This document shows, piece after piece, positions 7,361 through 16,910 of a DNA stretch of 64,000 nucleotides. The notes under the pieces are model-generated. The model saw nothing but the letters and a program-made list of their open reading frames with translations. It searched no databases and was not told where the DNA came from. A program made the translations under genes and the position numbers. The stretch covers positions 6,600,501-6,664,500 of the forward strand of contig NZ_JARUBL010000001.1 of the NCBI RefSeq assembly GCF_029626155.1, written 5' to 3'. This DNA is from Solwaraspora sp. WMMD1047. GTDB taxonomy: Bacteria > Actinomycetota > Actinomycetes > Mycobacteriales > Micromonosporaceae. The first letter of the stretch is position 1. Each line of letters starts with the position of its first letter.

Positions 7361-10255
7361 TCAGGACCGCTCCCAGCCGTCGAGCGCCTCCCGCTGCGCG
7401 TCGGAGATCACCGGCCGGGGCAGCTCGACCGTCGCAGTCTCGTCGACCGGGCCGCGCCGGTCCCGGGACCGCTGGGTCGGGGTGTCGACCGCGGCGAACC
7501 GGATCGAGCCGGCCGCCAGGTCGGGGTGCTCCACGCCGAGGGCCACCGCCGCGGCCTCCTCCAGGTTCAGCTCGGCACCCTCGGCGTACGCGGTGTCGAA
7601 GGCGGCGTCGCCCAGGGTGGCCCGCAGCTCGGCCTGCTGCTCCAGCCAGTAGCTGCCGAACATACCCGGCGTACAGCGCATCGCCGAGCGGGTGAGCTGC
7701 GCGGCGCCGAACAGCCGGGTGGCGGTGACCGGATCGCCGCCGAGGGCGCAGCGCACCGCGATCGCGTTCACCGTGTCACAGGCCCGGCCGTGGAAGCCGT
7801 GGCTCATCCGGGACCGCAGCGCGACCACCAGGTGGTCGTGCGCGGCGACCAGATCCCCGCGGGCCAGCGCGACCATGCCGAGCAGCATGTCCACCGACCG
7901 TTTGCCCCGGTCGGTGGGGCGGGCCGCCTCCACCGGACGGGCCGCGCCGAGCAGGTCCGCCGCCTCGTCCAGCGCACCCCGCCGCCAGAGCAGCTCGGCG
8001 AGGCTGTAGACGGCCAGCAGCGCCTCGCTGGCGACCCGGTTCTCCCGGGCCCAGTCGATCACCTCCCGGCAGACCCGCTCGGCCTCGACGAACTGCCCCA
8101 TGTCGATGAGCGGCGCGGCCCGGCCGGCGAGCACCCGGGCCAGCAGGCCGGCGTCGCCGGCCTGCCGGGCCGCTGACTCCGCCCGCTGGGAGAACCGCAG
8201 CTCCTCGGCGAACTCACCGTCCGCGCCGGCATGCAGCGAATGCATGTGGTACGCCGCCGCCAGCTCCGCCTCCGGGATCGACTCACCGGTCTCGGCGATC
8301 CGGCCGTAGAGCCGGAACAGCCAGAGCCGCCCCTCCCGGGCCAGCCCGCGCTCCCGCCACCACTCGTCCAGGCCGCTGGCCAGCTGCAGCCCGCGCCGGG
8401 CGCTGCCGCCGGTGGCCGTCCAGCGCAGCGCGGCGCGGGCCTCGTCGGCGAGCGGGTCGAGGGCGTACAGCGAGAGCGTCACCGGCCGCTCGTCCGGACC
8501 GAGGTAGGCCCGCTGCAGGGCGTGCAGCGACCAGGCGACGTGTCGATCCCGGGCGCCGCGTTCCTCGCCCGCGTCGACCAGCCGGCGGGCGGCGTACGCC
8601 CGGATCGGGTCGAGCATCCGGTAGGTGCTGCCGGAGGCGTTCGGTTCGGCCTGGATCATCGACTTGTCGACGAGCACGGAGAGCGGGTCGAGCGGGTCGT
8701 CGTCGAGCAGCCACTCCACCGTGGCCAGGTCGACCGGCCCGGAGAAGACGGCCAGCCAGCGCAGCAGCCGGGCCGCGCGGGGGCCGAGGGTGCGGTAGGA
8801 CCAGGTGACCGTGGCCTGCATGGTCACGTGCCGTTGCAGGGCGGATCGCTGGACCGCCCGGGCGCCGGGCGGCGTCCGGACCGTGCCGAGGGCGGCGGCG
8901 GCCAGGTCCACGGTGTCGTGCTGGTTGGCGACCCAGCGCCGGCCGGCGGGCGCCTGGTCGGGTGCCTCCCGGCCGGCGTCCAGCGCGCCGAGCACGTCGT
9001 CGAGGCGCTCGGCGAGCTGGCTGGCCGACAGGACCCGCAGCCGGGCGGCGGCCAGTTCGATCGCCAGCGGCAGCCCATCGAGCCGGGTGACCACCCGCTG
9101 CAGTGCCGCGTACTCCGCGTCGGTGGCGCGCTGCCCGCCGCGGGCCGCGACGGTCCGGTCGAGCAACAGGGCGATCGCGTCGCTGGGTCCGCCGTCCGGC
9201 CCGGGTTCCACCGACAGCGGCGGGATCCGCCAGACCACCTCGCCGGGCAGGCCGAGCGATTCCCGGCTGGTGACCAGTACCCGGACCCCGGCGCCGCCGG
9301 TGAGCAGCCGGGAGAGCACCTCGGCGCAGGCGCGCGGCTGGGCGTCGCAGGTGTCCAGCACCAGCAGCATCCGCCGGGGGGCCGCGAACTCGACGAGCGT
9401 CTCGAGTATCGGGCGACCCGGTTCGGGCCGCAGCCCGAGCACCGCCGCGATCGCGAACGCCACCAGCCCCGGATCGGTCACGGTGGCGACGTCGACGAAC
9501 CAGACCCCGTCCGGGTACGACTCGACCACGCCGCCGGCCAGCTCCACGGCGAGCCGGGTCTTGCCGGCACCGCCCGCCCCGACCACGTTGACCAGCCGGT
9601 GCTCGCTCACCAGTCGGCCCAGTTCGGCGTGCTCGGTGCGGCGGCCGACGAAGGAGGTCACCTGGGTCGGCAGGTTGTGCGGGACGGCGTCGGCGGTCCG
9701 GGGGCGCGGGAACTGGCGTTCCAGCCCCGGCGCGATCAACTGGAACAGCCGTTCCCGGTCGTCGAAGCCCCGCAGCCGGTGCAGCCCGAGGTCGAGCAGG
9801 GACATGCCGGGCGGCAGCGGCGCGGCGTGCCGGGCGGTGGCGCCGGAGCAGAGCACCTGGCCGCCGTGGGCGGCGGCGGCGATCCGGGCCGCCCGGTGCA
9901 CCTCGGCGCTGGCGTACTCGCCGGCCAGGGGTACGGCGTGTCCGGTGTGCAGCCCCATCCGGACCCGGGGGGCGGCTTCCGGGGTCGGCCAGTCGTGGCT
10001 GGCCAGCGCCCGCTGCGCGGCCAGGCAGGCGTCCAGGGCGGCGGCCGCCTCGGCGAAGGCGATGAAGAACGAGTCGCCCTCGGTGAACAGCTCGGTGCCG
10101 TCGCTGGCGGCCAGGGTGGCGCGGAGCAGCCGCCGGTGCTCACTGAGGACCGGTCGGTAGCCCGAGCCGAGCATCTGGGCGAGTCGGGTGGAGCCCTCGA
10201 TGTCGGTGAACATGAACGTGACCAGCCCGCTCGGCAGATGGGTCCGTGCCGACAT
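7361..10255 (-). CDS. class III adenylate/guanylate cyclase - NB-ARC ATPase - TPR regulator
   Basis: A 964-residue multidomain signalling protein. I start at ATG 10255, 8 bases after GGGAGG. Residues ~8-180 are a class III nucleotide cyclase homology domain (TFMFTDIEGSTRLAQ, then DGTELFTEGDSFFIAF and VRMGLHTGHA). Next is a STAND-type ATPase with Walker A GAGGAGKTRLAVE near residue 223 and an RLLVLDTCDA-like Walker B. The C-terminal ~400 residues are helical TPR-like repeats. Such proteins are common in actinomycetes as sensors or transcriptional regulators, but no DNA-binding domain is visible here. Whether it really makes cAMP is uncertain. It lies downstream of the FmdB zinc-ribbon gene on the same strand. 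Confidence 0.88.
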   Translation of the reverse strand: MSARTHLPSGLVTFMFTDIEGSTRLAQMLGSGYRPVLSEHRRLLRATLAASDGTELFTEGDSFFIAFAEAAAALDACLAAQRALASHDWPTPEAAPRVRMGLHTGHAVPLAGEYASAEVHRAARIAAAAHGGQVLCSGATARHAAPLPPGMSLLDLGLHRLRGFDDRERLFQLIAPGLERQFPRPRTADAVPHNLPTQVTSFVGRRTEHAELGRLVSEHRLVNVVGAGGAGKTRLAVELAGGVVESYPDGVWFVDVATVTDPGLVAFAIAAVLGLRPEPGRPILETLVEFAAPRRMLLVLDTCDAQPRACAEVLSRLLTGGAGVRVLVTSRESLGLPGEVVWRIPPLSVEPGPDGGPSDAIALLLDRTVAARGGQRATDAEYAALQRVVTRLDGLPLAIELAAARLRVLSASQLAERLDDVLGALDAGREAPDQAPAGRRWVANQHDTVDLAAAALGTVRTPPGARAVQRSALQRHVTMQATVTWSYRTLGPRAARLLRWLAVFSGPVDLATVEWLLDDDPLDPLSVLVDKSMIQAEPNASGSTYRMLDPIRAYAARRLVDAGEERGARDRHVAWSLHALQRAYLGPDERPVTLSLYALDPLADEARAALRWTATGGSARRGLQLASGLDEWWRERGLAREGRLWLFRLYGRIAETGESIPEAELAAAYHMHSLHAGADGEFAEELRFSQRAESAARQAGDAGLLARVLAGRAAPLIDMGQFVEAERVCREVIDWARENRVASEALLAVYSLAELLWRRGALDEAADLLGAARPVEAARPTDRGKRSVDMLLGMVALARGDLVAAHDHLVVALRSRMSHGFHGRACDTVNAIAVRCALGGDPVTATRLFGAAQLTRSAMRCTPGMFGSYWLEQQAELRATLGDAAFDTAYAEGAELNLEEAAAVALGVEHPDLAAGSIRFAAVDTPTQRSRDRRGPVDETATVELPRPVISDAQREALDGWERS

Positions 10256-10434
10256 GCGTGGAACCTCCCGCCCCCTGGAAGTCGGGTTCATGCTGCCGCA
10301 AATCGTCGGGCCGGCGCATCGTAGGAACGGACGGGACGAGCCCGCCCCAAGGTGCTAACCGCCGACTAATCAGCAAAAAAGACATCTCGGACATCGGCGA
10401 TCGTGCCGGTCCACCCGCGATCAGCCGGACTCGG

Positions 10435-10650
10435 TCAGCAGCCGCAGCCGCCACCGCAACAGCCGCCTCCCCCGCCCGCCGCCGGGGCGGCGGCCGGGCC
10501 GCCGCGACCGGTCACCGCGACGGTGGAGAGAAGTTTGACCGTGTCGTCGTGACCGCTCGGACAGGACGCCGGCGCGGAGGCCTCGGCCATCGGCCGGTTC
10601 ATCTCGAAGGTGTCGCCACAGGCTCGGCAACGGTATTCGTACCGGGGCAT
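10435..10650 (-). CDS. FmdB-family zinc ribbon protein
   Basis: A 71-residue protein with the N-terminal FmdB zinc ribbon MPRYEYRCRACGDTFEMNR and a second cysteine in SCPSGH. A low-complexity Ala/Gly tail ends in a Cys-rich cluster (GGGCCGGGCGC). FmdB-type proteins are small putative regulatory proteins first seen with formamidase genes; the true role is unknown. It is divergent from the lytic transglycosylase gene, 57 bases away, and upstream of the cyclase gene by about 180 bases. Confidence 0.9.
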   Translation of the reverse strand: MPRYEYRCRACGDTFEMNRPMAEASAPASCPSGHDDTVKLLSTVAVTGRGGPAAAPAAGGGGGCCGGGCGC

Positions 10651-10707
10651 GCCGACAGCCTACGGCCGCACCTGTCATTTGCCGGTCAATGGGTAATACT
10701 CGAACGC

Positions 10708-12171
10708 GTGGCGGACGGCGACGAAACCCCGACGGCTCGGCCGCTGCGGCGCGCCGCGCCCACATTCGACGGACCGCTGGCCTCCTCCGGCGCCGCCCCC
10801 GAGTCGGCCCGACCGGCCGGACCCGCGCCGGATGTCGCACCGCCCACCTCGATTCCCGCGCAGCGCGCCGGGACCGATGCGCCCGCACCCGCGCCACCCG
10901 ACCCCGCCGGACCACCGACGAGTCCGGACGCCCCGGAGGCACAGCCCCGCCCCGATCCCGAGCCGACGGGAGCGGCGCCGGGGACCCCGGCAGCACCGGC
11001 GGAGCCCTCCGCAACCCTCCCGCCCACGCCGACCGACCCCGCCACGGACCCGGACGCCGCGACACCCGGCGACCCGGCCACCTCCGCCGACGCCGCGACA
11101 CCCGCCGGCGCTTCAACACCCACCGGCGCCGCGTCACCCGCCGACGCTTCAACACCCACCGACCCGACCACCCCCGCCGACGCCGCGACACCCACGGACC
11201 CCGCGACACCCACGGACCCCGCCACGCAGGTCGGCGCGCCGGGCGCGGTCGGTGCGGCCGCTGCCGCCGCACCGGCGGCAGCGGGGCGGCGGCGGATTCC
11301 GAACCCTCGGCGGCTCGCCGCCAGCTCGGTCCGGGCCACCCGGGACTGGTCCCGGCGACCGGCCGGCAGGCTCGCCGTACCCGGGCTGTCGCTGCTGCTG
11401 GTGGTGCTGGCGACCGGGGTGGCCGGGGCGGTTCTCGTGCCGGCCGCCGGCCGCGGACCGCAGGCCACCGGCGCCACCGCCACCCCCGAGACCAGCCTGC
11501 CGCCGTCCGCGGTCACCCCCGGCCCCGGAGTGCCCACCCCGGACCTGCCGGGCGCGCTCCCGCCGCTCGGCCAACCCACCGCCGATCCGATCGGCGGCGC
11601 CCCCGGCGAGGTGCTCACCGACTGGGCCACCCAGGTCGGCCAGCGGGTGGTGATCTCCGAGGTGGCGATGCGGGCGTACGGCTACGCCGAACTCGTGCTG
11701 GCCCGGACCACGCCCGGCTGCCAGCTCACCTGGACCACGCTGGCCGCGATCGGGCTGGTCGAGTCGAACCACGGCCGGGCCAACGGCGCCACCCTGCAGT
11801 CCGACGGGCTCGCCTCGCCACACATCATCGGCCTGCCGCTGGACGGCAAGGGCGACCGGCAACTCATCGCCGACACCGACGACGGCGCGATGGACGGCGA
11901 CCCGGTCTACGACCGGGCGGTCGGACCGATGCAGTTCATCCCGACCACCTGGGACGAAAACGGCGCCGACGCCGACAACGACGGGGTGAAAAACCCCCAC
12001 GACATCGACGACGCGGCACTTGCCGCTGGTAACTATCTGTGCAAGGGCGGCCGGAATTTGTCCACCGCCCAGGACTGGTGGAATGCCATCCTCTCCTATA
12101 ACGACGTGCGGCCTTACGCCCAAGCGGTGTTCGAGGCGGCTAACAGGTACGGCACAGAAAGTCGCACATAG
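10708..12171 (+). CDS. membrane-anchored lytic murein transglycosylase
   Basis: A 487-residue cell-wall enzyme. The cytoplasmic N-terminal ~200 residues are low-complexity Pro/Ala/Thr/Asp, with repeated DAATPxDPAT-like units. One TM helix follows at about residues 221-244 (LAVPGLSLLLVVLATGVAG). The extracytoplasmic SLT-type domain (about 315-487) begins AMRAYGYAELVLA. The catalytic glutamate is likely Glu352 in IGLVESNHGR, and VGPMQFIPTTWDENG plus ILSYN are the other goose-lysozyme/MltB-like motifs. It cleaves glycan strands of peptidoglycan. The GTG start is chosen because upstream in-frame sequence would run through the divergent FmdB gene; no clear ribosome site is visible, so it may be leaderless. 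Confidence 0.88.
   Translation: MADGDETPTARPLRRAAPTFDGPLASSGAAPESARPAGPAPDVAPPTSIPAQRAGTDAPAPAPPDPAGPPTSPDAPEAQPRPDPEPTGAAPGTPAAPAEPSATLPPTPTDPATDPDAATPGDPATSADAATPAGASTPTGAASPADASTPTDPTTPADAATPTDPATPTDPATQVGAPGAVGAAAAAAPAAAGRRRIPNPRRLAASSVRATRDWSRRPAGRLAVPGLSLLLVVLATGVAGAVLVPAAGRGPQATGATATPETSLPPSAVTPGPGVPTPDLPGALPPLGQPTADPIGGAPGEVLTDWATQVGQRVVISEVAMRAYGYAELVLARTTPGCQLTWTTLAAIGLVESNHGRANGATLQSDGLASPHIIGLPLDGKGDRQLIADTDDGAMDGDPVYDRAVGPMQFIPTTWDENGADADNDGVKNPHDIDDAALAAGNYLCKGGRNLSTAQDWWNAILSYNDVRPYAQAVFEAANRYGTESRT
11059..11224 (+). repeat. degenerate coding repeats in the transglycosylase linker
   Basis: A run of degenerate 24-36 base units built on GACGCCGCGACACCC and CTTCAACACCCACC encodes a Thr-Pro-Ala-Asp linker (DAATPTDPATPT-like) before the membrane helix. 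Such tracts are prone to unequal recombination, so the linker length probably varies between strains. Confidence 0.75.
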
Positions 12172-12240
12172 AGTGACGAGCTCGGCACATTGAAGAACTA
12201 GGCACTTTCGCCTGGCTGCTATAAGCGGCAAGCTAGACGG

Positions 12241-13269
12241 GTGATGGTGCGCGAGTGGGATCCCCGAACCGCGTCGTCCGCCGAGATCGAGTCGCTGCTG
12301 GACGCTGTCAACGCGGGCTTGGCGACCGACCAGCCGGAGGATCCCCAGTGGCAGAACAGTTCGTTGCGGGAGTACCTCACGGAGGTCATGCCCGGTGCGC
12401 GACGAATATCCTGGGTCGCCCAGGACGACCCGACCGAGGACGGCCAACCCGGGCCGATCCTCGGGCACATCCACGTGCTCCTGCTCGGCAACATGGGCGT
12501 GGTGGAGGTGCTGGTGCATCCCCGGGCCCGCCGACGCGGCCTGGGCCGGGAGCTGATGATCACGGCCGCCCGGCGGACCTACCAGGAGGGCTTCTCCGCC
12601 CTCGGCGCGGAGGTCGTCGGCGACACCCCGGCGGTGGCGTTCTTCGAGGCCCTCGGCTTCGCCAAGGAGTACATCGAGACCCGCAGCGTGCTGCGCCTGC
12701 CGACGGTGGACTGGAGCGCCCTGGGCGGGATGGCCGAGAGCGCCGCGCCGGGCTACCGGTTGGAGTTCCACCCCGGCAGCCCGCCGGATGAGCTGATCGA
12801 GCCGTACGCCCGGGCGAAGGCCGAGACCCGCGACATCGACGACGGCGACCTCAACCTGCGGCCCAGCTCGCACGACCCGCAGCAGCTGCGGGACAGCCTC
12901 GCCTGCCTGAACAACCGGGGCATGAAGCCGTACATCGTGCTGGCGATCCACGAGGCCAGCGGCGAGGTGGCCGGCCTGACCGAGGTGGTGGTGCCGGCCC
13001 AGCGCCCGACCCGCGCCGACCAGTACGACACGATCGTCACGCGGGCCCACGTCGGCCAGGGGATCGACCGGGCGATCAAGGCCCGGATGCTGCTCGAACT
13101 CCGCACCGCCGAGCCGAACCTGACCGAGGTGCAGACCTGGAACGCGCAGGTCAACGAGCCGATGCTCAAGGTCAACGCCGAGCTCGGCTTCCAACCGGAC
13201 CGCGACTGGCTGGAGTACGGCGTCGACGTGGCCGAGCTGGTGCACCGGCTGGACGCCAACCCCCGCTGA
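12241..13269 (+). CDS. tandem GNAT-family N-acetyltransferase
   Basis: A 342-residue protein with two GNAT folds. The N-terminal copy has VVEVLVHPRARRRGLGREL (residues ~85-103), the acetyl-CoA pyrophosphate loop (R/Q-x-x-G-x-G/A). A degenerate second copy follows from about residue 180, with TIVTRAHVGQGIDRAIKARM in the equivalent place. The two-domain layout recalls mycothiol synthase and other actinobacterial double-GNAT enzymes, but the sequence does not look like MshD and the substrate is unknown. GTG 12241, ATG 12244 and GTG 12247 are all possible starts. A strong bidirectional hairpin separates it from convergent hemB. Confidence 0.85.
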   Translation: MMVREWDPRTASSAEIESLLDAVNAGLATDQPEDPQWQNSSLREYLTEVMPGARRISWVAQDDPTEDGQPGPILGHIHVLLLGNMGVVEVLVHPRARRRGLGRELMITAARRTYQEGFSALGAEVVGDTPAVAFFEALGFAKEYIETRSVLRLPTVDWSALGGMAESAAPGYRLEFHPGSPPDELIEPYARAKAETRDIDDGDLNLRPSSHDPQQLRDSLACLNNRGMKPYIVLAIHEASGEVAGLTEVVVPAQRPTRADQYDTIVTRAHVGQGIDRAIKARMLLELRTAEPNLTEVQTWNAQVNEPMLKVNAELGFQPDRDWLEYGVDVAELVHRLDANPR

Positions 13270-13310
13270 CCCGCGGACCGGCCGCCCGCGCGAGGCGGCC
13301 GGCCCGCGGG
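13270..13310. terminator. bidirectional terminator between GNAT gene and hemB
   Basis: A 17-bp stem (13270-13286 with 13294-13310, one mismatch) and a 7-base loop fill the whole gap between the two convergent stops. It can serve both transcripts. Confidence 0.82.
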
Positions 13311-14294
13311 CTAGTAGCGTTCGCGCAGCAGCCGAGCCGCCTCGACCGCCCAGTAGGTGAGGATGATCTGCGCGCCGGCCCGCCGGATCGACGTCAGCGT
13401 CTCCAGGATGACCTGCTCCCGGTCCACCCACCCGTTGGCGGCGGCGGCCTCGACCGTGGCGTACTCGCCGGAGACCTGGTAGGCGGCGACCGGGACGTCG
13501 ACCCGGTCGCGGACCGCGGCGATCACGTCCAGGTACGGCAGGGCAGGCTTCACCATCACCAGGTCGGCGCCCTCGGCCACGTCCAGCTCCACCTCGCGCA
13601 GCGACTCCCGCAGGTTCGCCGGGTCCTGCTGGTAGCTGCGCCGGTCGCCCTGCAACGCCGACTCGACCGCGTCCCGGAACGGGCCGAAGAAGGCCGAGGC
13701 GTACTTCACCGCGTACGCCAGGATCGTGGTGTCCTGGTGGCCGGCGGCGTCCAGCGCCCGCCGAACGGCCGCCACCTGGCCGTCCATCATCCCGGACGGG
13801 CCGACCACCGCCGTCCCGGCGGCGGCCTGCGCGACCGCCATCTCGGCGTACGCGGCCAGGGTGGCGTCGTTGTCCACCCGGCCGTCCGGGGTCAGCAGGC
13901 CGCAGTGTCCGTGCGAGGTGAACTCGTCCAGGCAGAGGTCGCTCATCAGCACCGTGCTGTCGCCGAGTTCGGCGGTCAGGTCGCGCAGCGCCACGTTGAG
14001 GATGCCGTCCGGGTCGATCCCGCCGGAGCCGGTCTCGTCCCGGCGAGCCGGTACGCCGAAGAGCATGATGCCGCCGACCCCGGCCTGGACCGCCTCGACG
14101 GCGGCCTTGCGCAGCGAGTCCCGGGAGTGCTGCAGCACCCCGGGCAGCGAGCCGACCGGCCGCGGCTCGGTCAGCCCTTCCTTGACGAACATCGGCAGTA
14201 CCAGCTCGGCCGGGGCGGGGCGGCTCTCCGCCACCAGCCGCCGGAGCGCGGGCGTGCGCCGCAGCCGGCGCGGCCGGATGTCGGGGTAAGGCAT
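13311..14294 (-). CDS. hemB: delta-aminolevulinic acid dehydratase (porphobilinogen synthase)
   Basis: A 327-residue enzyme condensing two 5-aminolevulinate molecules into porphobilinogen, the second committed step of tetrapyrrole synthesis in the cytoplasm. [15 protein letters not shown] and [10 protein letters not shown] mark the N-terminus. The segment from [16 protein letters not shown] (active-site metal region) to [20 protein letters not shown] carries the first Schiff-base lysine. [13 protein letters not shown] carries the second. It starts at ATG 14294 after an AAAGGG ribosome site. It is the last gene of the rex-hemA-hemC-hemD-hemB unit, 55 bases after hemD. Confidence 0.96.
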   Translation of the reverse strand: MPYPDIRPRRLRRTPALRRLVAESRPAPAELVLPMFVKEGLTEPRPVGSLPGVLQHSRDSLRKAAVEAVQAGVGGIMLFGVPARRDETGSGGIDPDGILNVALRDLTAELGDSTVLMSDLCLDEFTSHGHCGLLTPDGRVDNDATLAAYAEMAVAQAAAGTAVVGPSGMMDGQVAAVRRALDAAGHQDTTILAYAVKYASAFFGPFRDAVESALQGDRRSYQQDPANLRESLREVELDVAEGADLVMVKPALPYLDVIAAVRDRVDVPVAAYQVSGEYATVEAAAANGWVDREQVILETLTSIRRAGAQIILTYWAVEAARLLRERY

Positions 14295-14349
14295 GGCTCG
14301 ACCCTTTCTTACCGGCCGCGGGGGGCGGCCGTGTCGGGCGGCGCGGCGG

Positions 14350-15930
14350 TTACCGGAACCGCAGTGCCGTCGGCCCCTGCACCTTGGAGCCGCGGCGCTG
14401 CTTGGCCGGCATCGCCGCCAGCTTCTCGCGCAGCTCCACCGCGTACGCGGCGAGGGCCTCGACCAGGTCGGGCACTGACGCGTGCGCGGGCTGGGCGTCG
14501 ACCCGCAGGCCGAACTCCGTCGCCGTCTCCGCCGTTTTCGGACCAATCACCGCAACCACGGTACGCGCGTGCGGCTTGCCGGCGATACCCACCAGGTTCC
14601 GCACCGTGGACGAGGAGGTGAAGAGCACCGCGTCGAAACCACCCGACTTGATCGCGTCGCGGATCTCGGCGGGCGGCGGCGCGGCCCGCACCGTCCGGTA
14701 CGCGGTCACGTCGTCCACCTCCCAGCCCCGCTCGGTGAGCCCGGCGGCGAGGGTCTCGGTGGCGATGTCGGCCCGCGGCAGCAGCACCCGGCCGACCGGG
14801 TCGAGCACCTCGTCGTGCGGGGAGAACTCGGCGAGCAGTCCTTCGGAGGACTGCTCCCCGCTCGGGATCAGCTCCGGCCGGATGCCGAACGCCCGGACCG
14901 CGTCCGCGGTGGCCTCCCCGATGCAGGCAATCTTGACGCCGCCGAAGTGCCGGGCGTCGAGGCCGTGCTCGGCGAACTTCTCCCAGACCGCCCGGACGGC
15001 GTTGACCGAGGTGAAGATCACCCAGGCGTACCTGCCGTCGACCAGGCCCTTGACGGCCCGCTCCATCTGGGCCGGGGTGCGCGGCGGCTCGACGGCGATG
15101 GTCGGCACCTCGCACGGGATCGCCCCGTACGCCCGCAACCGGGCGCTCATCACGCCGGCCTGCTCCTTGGTCCGGGGCACCAGCACCTTCCAGCCGTACA
15201 GCGGCCGGTTCTCCCACCAGCTCAGCTTGTCGCGCTGGCCGACCCCGGCGCCCAGGGTGAGCACCACCCGGCCGGTGAAGCCGAGCGCGGCGGCCACGAA
15301 GCTGTCCACCGTCGAGGTGGTGGTGTACTGCGTCTCGCCGGTGCCGTCGCCGGTCACCCCGACGGCGGTGGTGCCGTCCACGCCGGCGGCGAGCAGGCCG
15401 TCCCGGATGGCGGCCAGGTCGCCGGCGTCGACCGCCAGCGCGAGCGAGCCCCGGCCGATCGCGGCGGCCAGCGCCTCGAAGTCGAGCGCGCCGACGTCGT
15501 CGACGTCGGCCGCGGTCCGTACGCCGGGCAGCGGTACGCCCGCGTAGGTCGCCACCCCCTCGGCCTGGCTGACCCCGGGCACCACCTCGAAGTGCACGGC
15601 GGTACGCGCCACCGCCTGCACCTCCTTGACCACCGAGTCGTGCCCGAACGGGTCGCCGGCGACCAGGTGCACGGCGGCGAGGCCGGACCGGGCCGCCGAG
15701 ATCAGCACCTTCGCCACGTCGCCGGGGGCGCCCTCGGCCGGGGTGAACTGGGCGTCCTCCTTGGCCTCGGCGCGGATGGCGGCCAGCAGCGAGTCGGGCA
15801 CGCTCCGGTCGAAGATCACCTGGTCGGCGTCGACCAGGGCGTCGTGCGCCCGGCGGGTCAGCAGGCCCGGGTCGCCGGGGCCGGCCCCGACGAAGGCGAT
15901 CTGGCCTGCGGGCTTACGGGTGCGGGTCAT
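14350..15930 (-). CDS. hemD: uroporphyrinogen-III methyltransferase-like / uroporphyrinogen-III synthase fusion
   Basis: A 526-residue two-domain protein. Residues 1-245 are a tetrapyrrole (SUMT-like) methylase fold, beginning [20 protein letters not shown] with the glycine-rich SAM loop, and [10 protein letters not shown] further on. Residues ~260-510 are uroporphyrinogen-III synthase ([35 protein letters not shown]), which closes hydroxymethylbilane with inversion of ring D. The first domain lacks the strongest SUMT signatures in places, so methylation of uroporphyrinogen III (siroheme/B12 branch) is likely but not certain. Its ATG overlaps the hemC stop (ATGA). Confidence 0.93.
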   Translation of the reverse strand: MTRTRKPAGQIAFVGAGPGDPGLLTRRAHDALVDADQVIFDRSVPDSLLAAIRAEAKEDAQFTPAEGAPGDVAKVLISAARSGLAAVHLVAGDPFGHDSVVKEVQAVARTAVHFEVVPGVSQAEGVATYAGVPLPGVRTAADVDDVGALDFEALAAAIGRGSLALAVDAGDLAAIRDGLLAAGVDGTTAVGVTGDGTGETQYTTTSTVDSFVAAALGFTGRVVLTLGAGVGQRDKLSWWENRPLYGWKVLVPRTKEQAGVMSARLRAYGAIPCEVPTIAVEPPRTPAQMERAVKGLVDGRYAWVIFTSVNAVRAVWEKFAEHGLDARHFGGVKIACIGEATADAVRAFGIRPELIPSGEQSSEGLLAEFSPHDEVLDPVGRVLLPRADIATETLAAGLTERGWEVDDVTAYRTVRAAPPPAEIRDAIKSGGFDAVLFTSSSTVRNLVGIAGKPHARTVVAVIGPKTAETATEFGLRVDAQPAHASVPDLVEALAAYAVELREKLAAMPAKQRRGSKVQGPTALRFR

Positions 15931-16910
15931 CCTGTAGCTCCAGATTCCTGAGTCCTCGCGCCGGTGGAGTTGGGCGTGCCGAGGATCGTGTCGGCGCCGA
16001 GGTCGAGCAGTTCGGTGGCGAGGGCCTTGCCGACCTCCGCCGCCTCGGCGGGCGTACCGGTGCGGGACAGCCGCAGGTCGCGGTCACCGTCCGGGCTGAT
16101 CACCGCCCCGCGCAGGTAGATCTCATCGGTGGCCCCGCCGGAGTCGTCCGGTTCGCCTTCGGCGATGACCGCGAACGCGGCGACCGGCGCACTGCAGCCG
16201 GCCTCCAGGGTGGCCAGGAAGGTCCGTTCCGCGGTGATCGCGGCCCGGGTCGGTGCGTGGTCGAGCCGGGCGAGCAGCTCGATCAGGTCCGGGTCGTCGA
16301 GCCGACACTCCACCGCGAGCGCGCCCTGGGCGGGCGCGGGCAGCATCAGCATCGGATCGAGCGTCTCGGTGATCTCGGCGGTCCGACCGATCCGGGCCAG
16401 CCCGGCCCGGGCCAGCACCACCGCGTCGAGGTCGGCGTCCGGGCCGAGCACCCGGCCGAGCCGGGTGTCGATGTTGCCGCGGATCGGGGTGACCGTCAGT
16501 TGCAGGCCGAGGGCGTGCAGCTGGGCGATCCGGCGGGGCGCACCGGTGCCGACCGTGGCGCCGGGCGCGAGCTCGGCGAGGGTACGCCCGTCCCGGGCCA
16601 CCAGCGCGTCGCGTGGGTCCTCCCGGGGCGGTACGGCCGCGATGTGCAGGCCGGGGTGGGCCGCCGTGGGCAGGTCCTTGTACGAGTGGACGGCGAAGTC
16701 GATCTCCTTGGCCTCCAGCGCGTCGCGCAGCGCGGAGACGAAGACCCCGACGCCGAGCCGCTGCACCGGGGCGCTGGACCGGTCGCCGGCGGTGGTCACC
16801 TCGACCAGTTCGACCTCGCGGCCGGTGGCGTCCCGCAGCGCGGTGGCGATCTGCCCGGCCTGGGCCATCGCCAGCGTGCTGCCCCTGGTGCCGAGTCGCA
16901 GTGCGGTCAT
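15927..16910 (-). CDS. hemC: hydroxymethylbilane synthase (porphobilinogen deaminase)
   Basis: A 327-residue enzyme that polymerises four porphobilinogens into hydroxymethylbilane. The N-terminus LRLGTRGSTLAMAQAGQIA is the family hallmark. HSYKDLPT, PREDPRDALV and RGNIDTRLGR line the active site. EAGCSAPVAAFA contains the cysteine that covalently carries the dipyrromethane cofactor. It overlaps hemA upstream and hemD downstream by 4 bases each (ATGA), so the three are tightly coupled. Confidence 0.97.
   Translation of the reverse strand: MTALRLGTRGSTLAMAQAGQIATALRDATGREVELVEVTTAGDRSSAPVQRLGVGVFVSALRDALEAKEIDFAVHSYKDLPTAAHPGLHIAAVPPREDPRDALVARDGRTLAELAPGATVGTGAPRRIAQLHALGLQLTVTPIRGNIDTRLGRVLGPDADLDAVVLARAGLARIGRTAEITETLDPMLMLPAPAQGALAVECRLDDPDLIELLARLDHAPTRAAITAERTFLATLEAGCSAPVAAFAVIAEGEPDDSGGATDEIYLRGAVISPDGDRDLRLSRTGTPAEAAEVGKALATELLDLGADTILGTPNSTGARTQESGATG

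Noticed and set aside
8231-10324. A 697-codon plus-strand frame opposite the cyclase/ATPase gene
   Set aside because: It is an antisense shadow produced by GC-rich third positions; its product is Gly/Arg/Pro-rich with no domain, and the minus-strand protein has clear motifs.
10246-10707. Upstream extension of the lytic transglycosylase frame
   Set aside because: It would run through the whole FmdB gene on the other strand, and the translated sequence has no family similarity; GTG 10708 is a better start.
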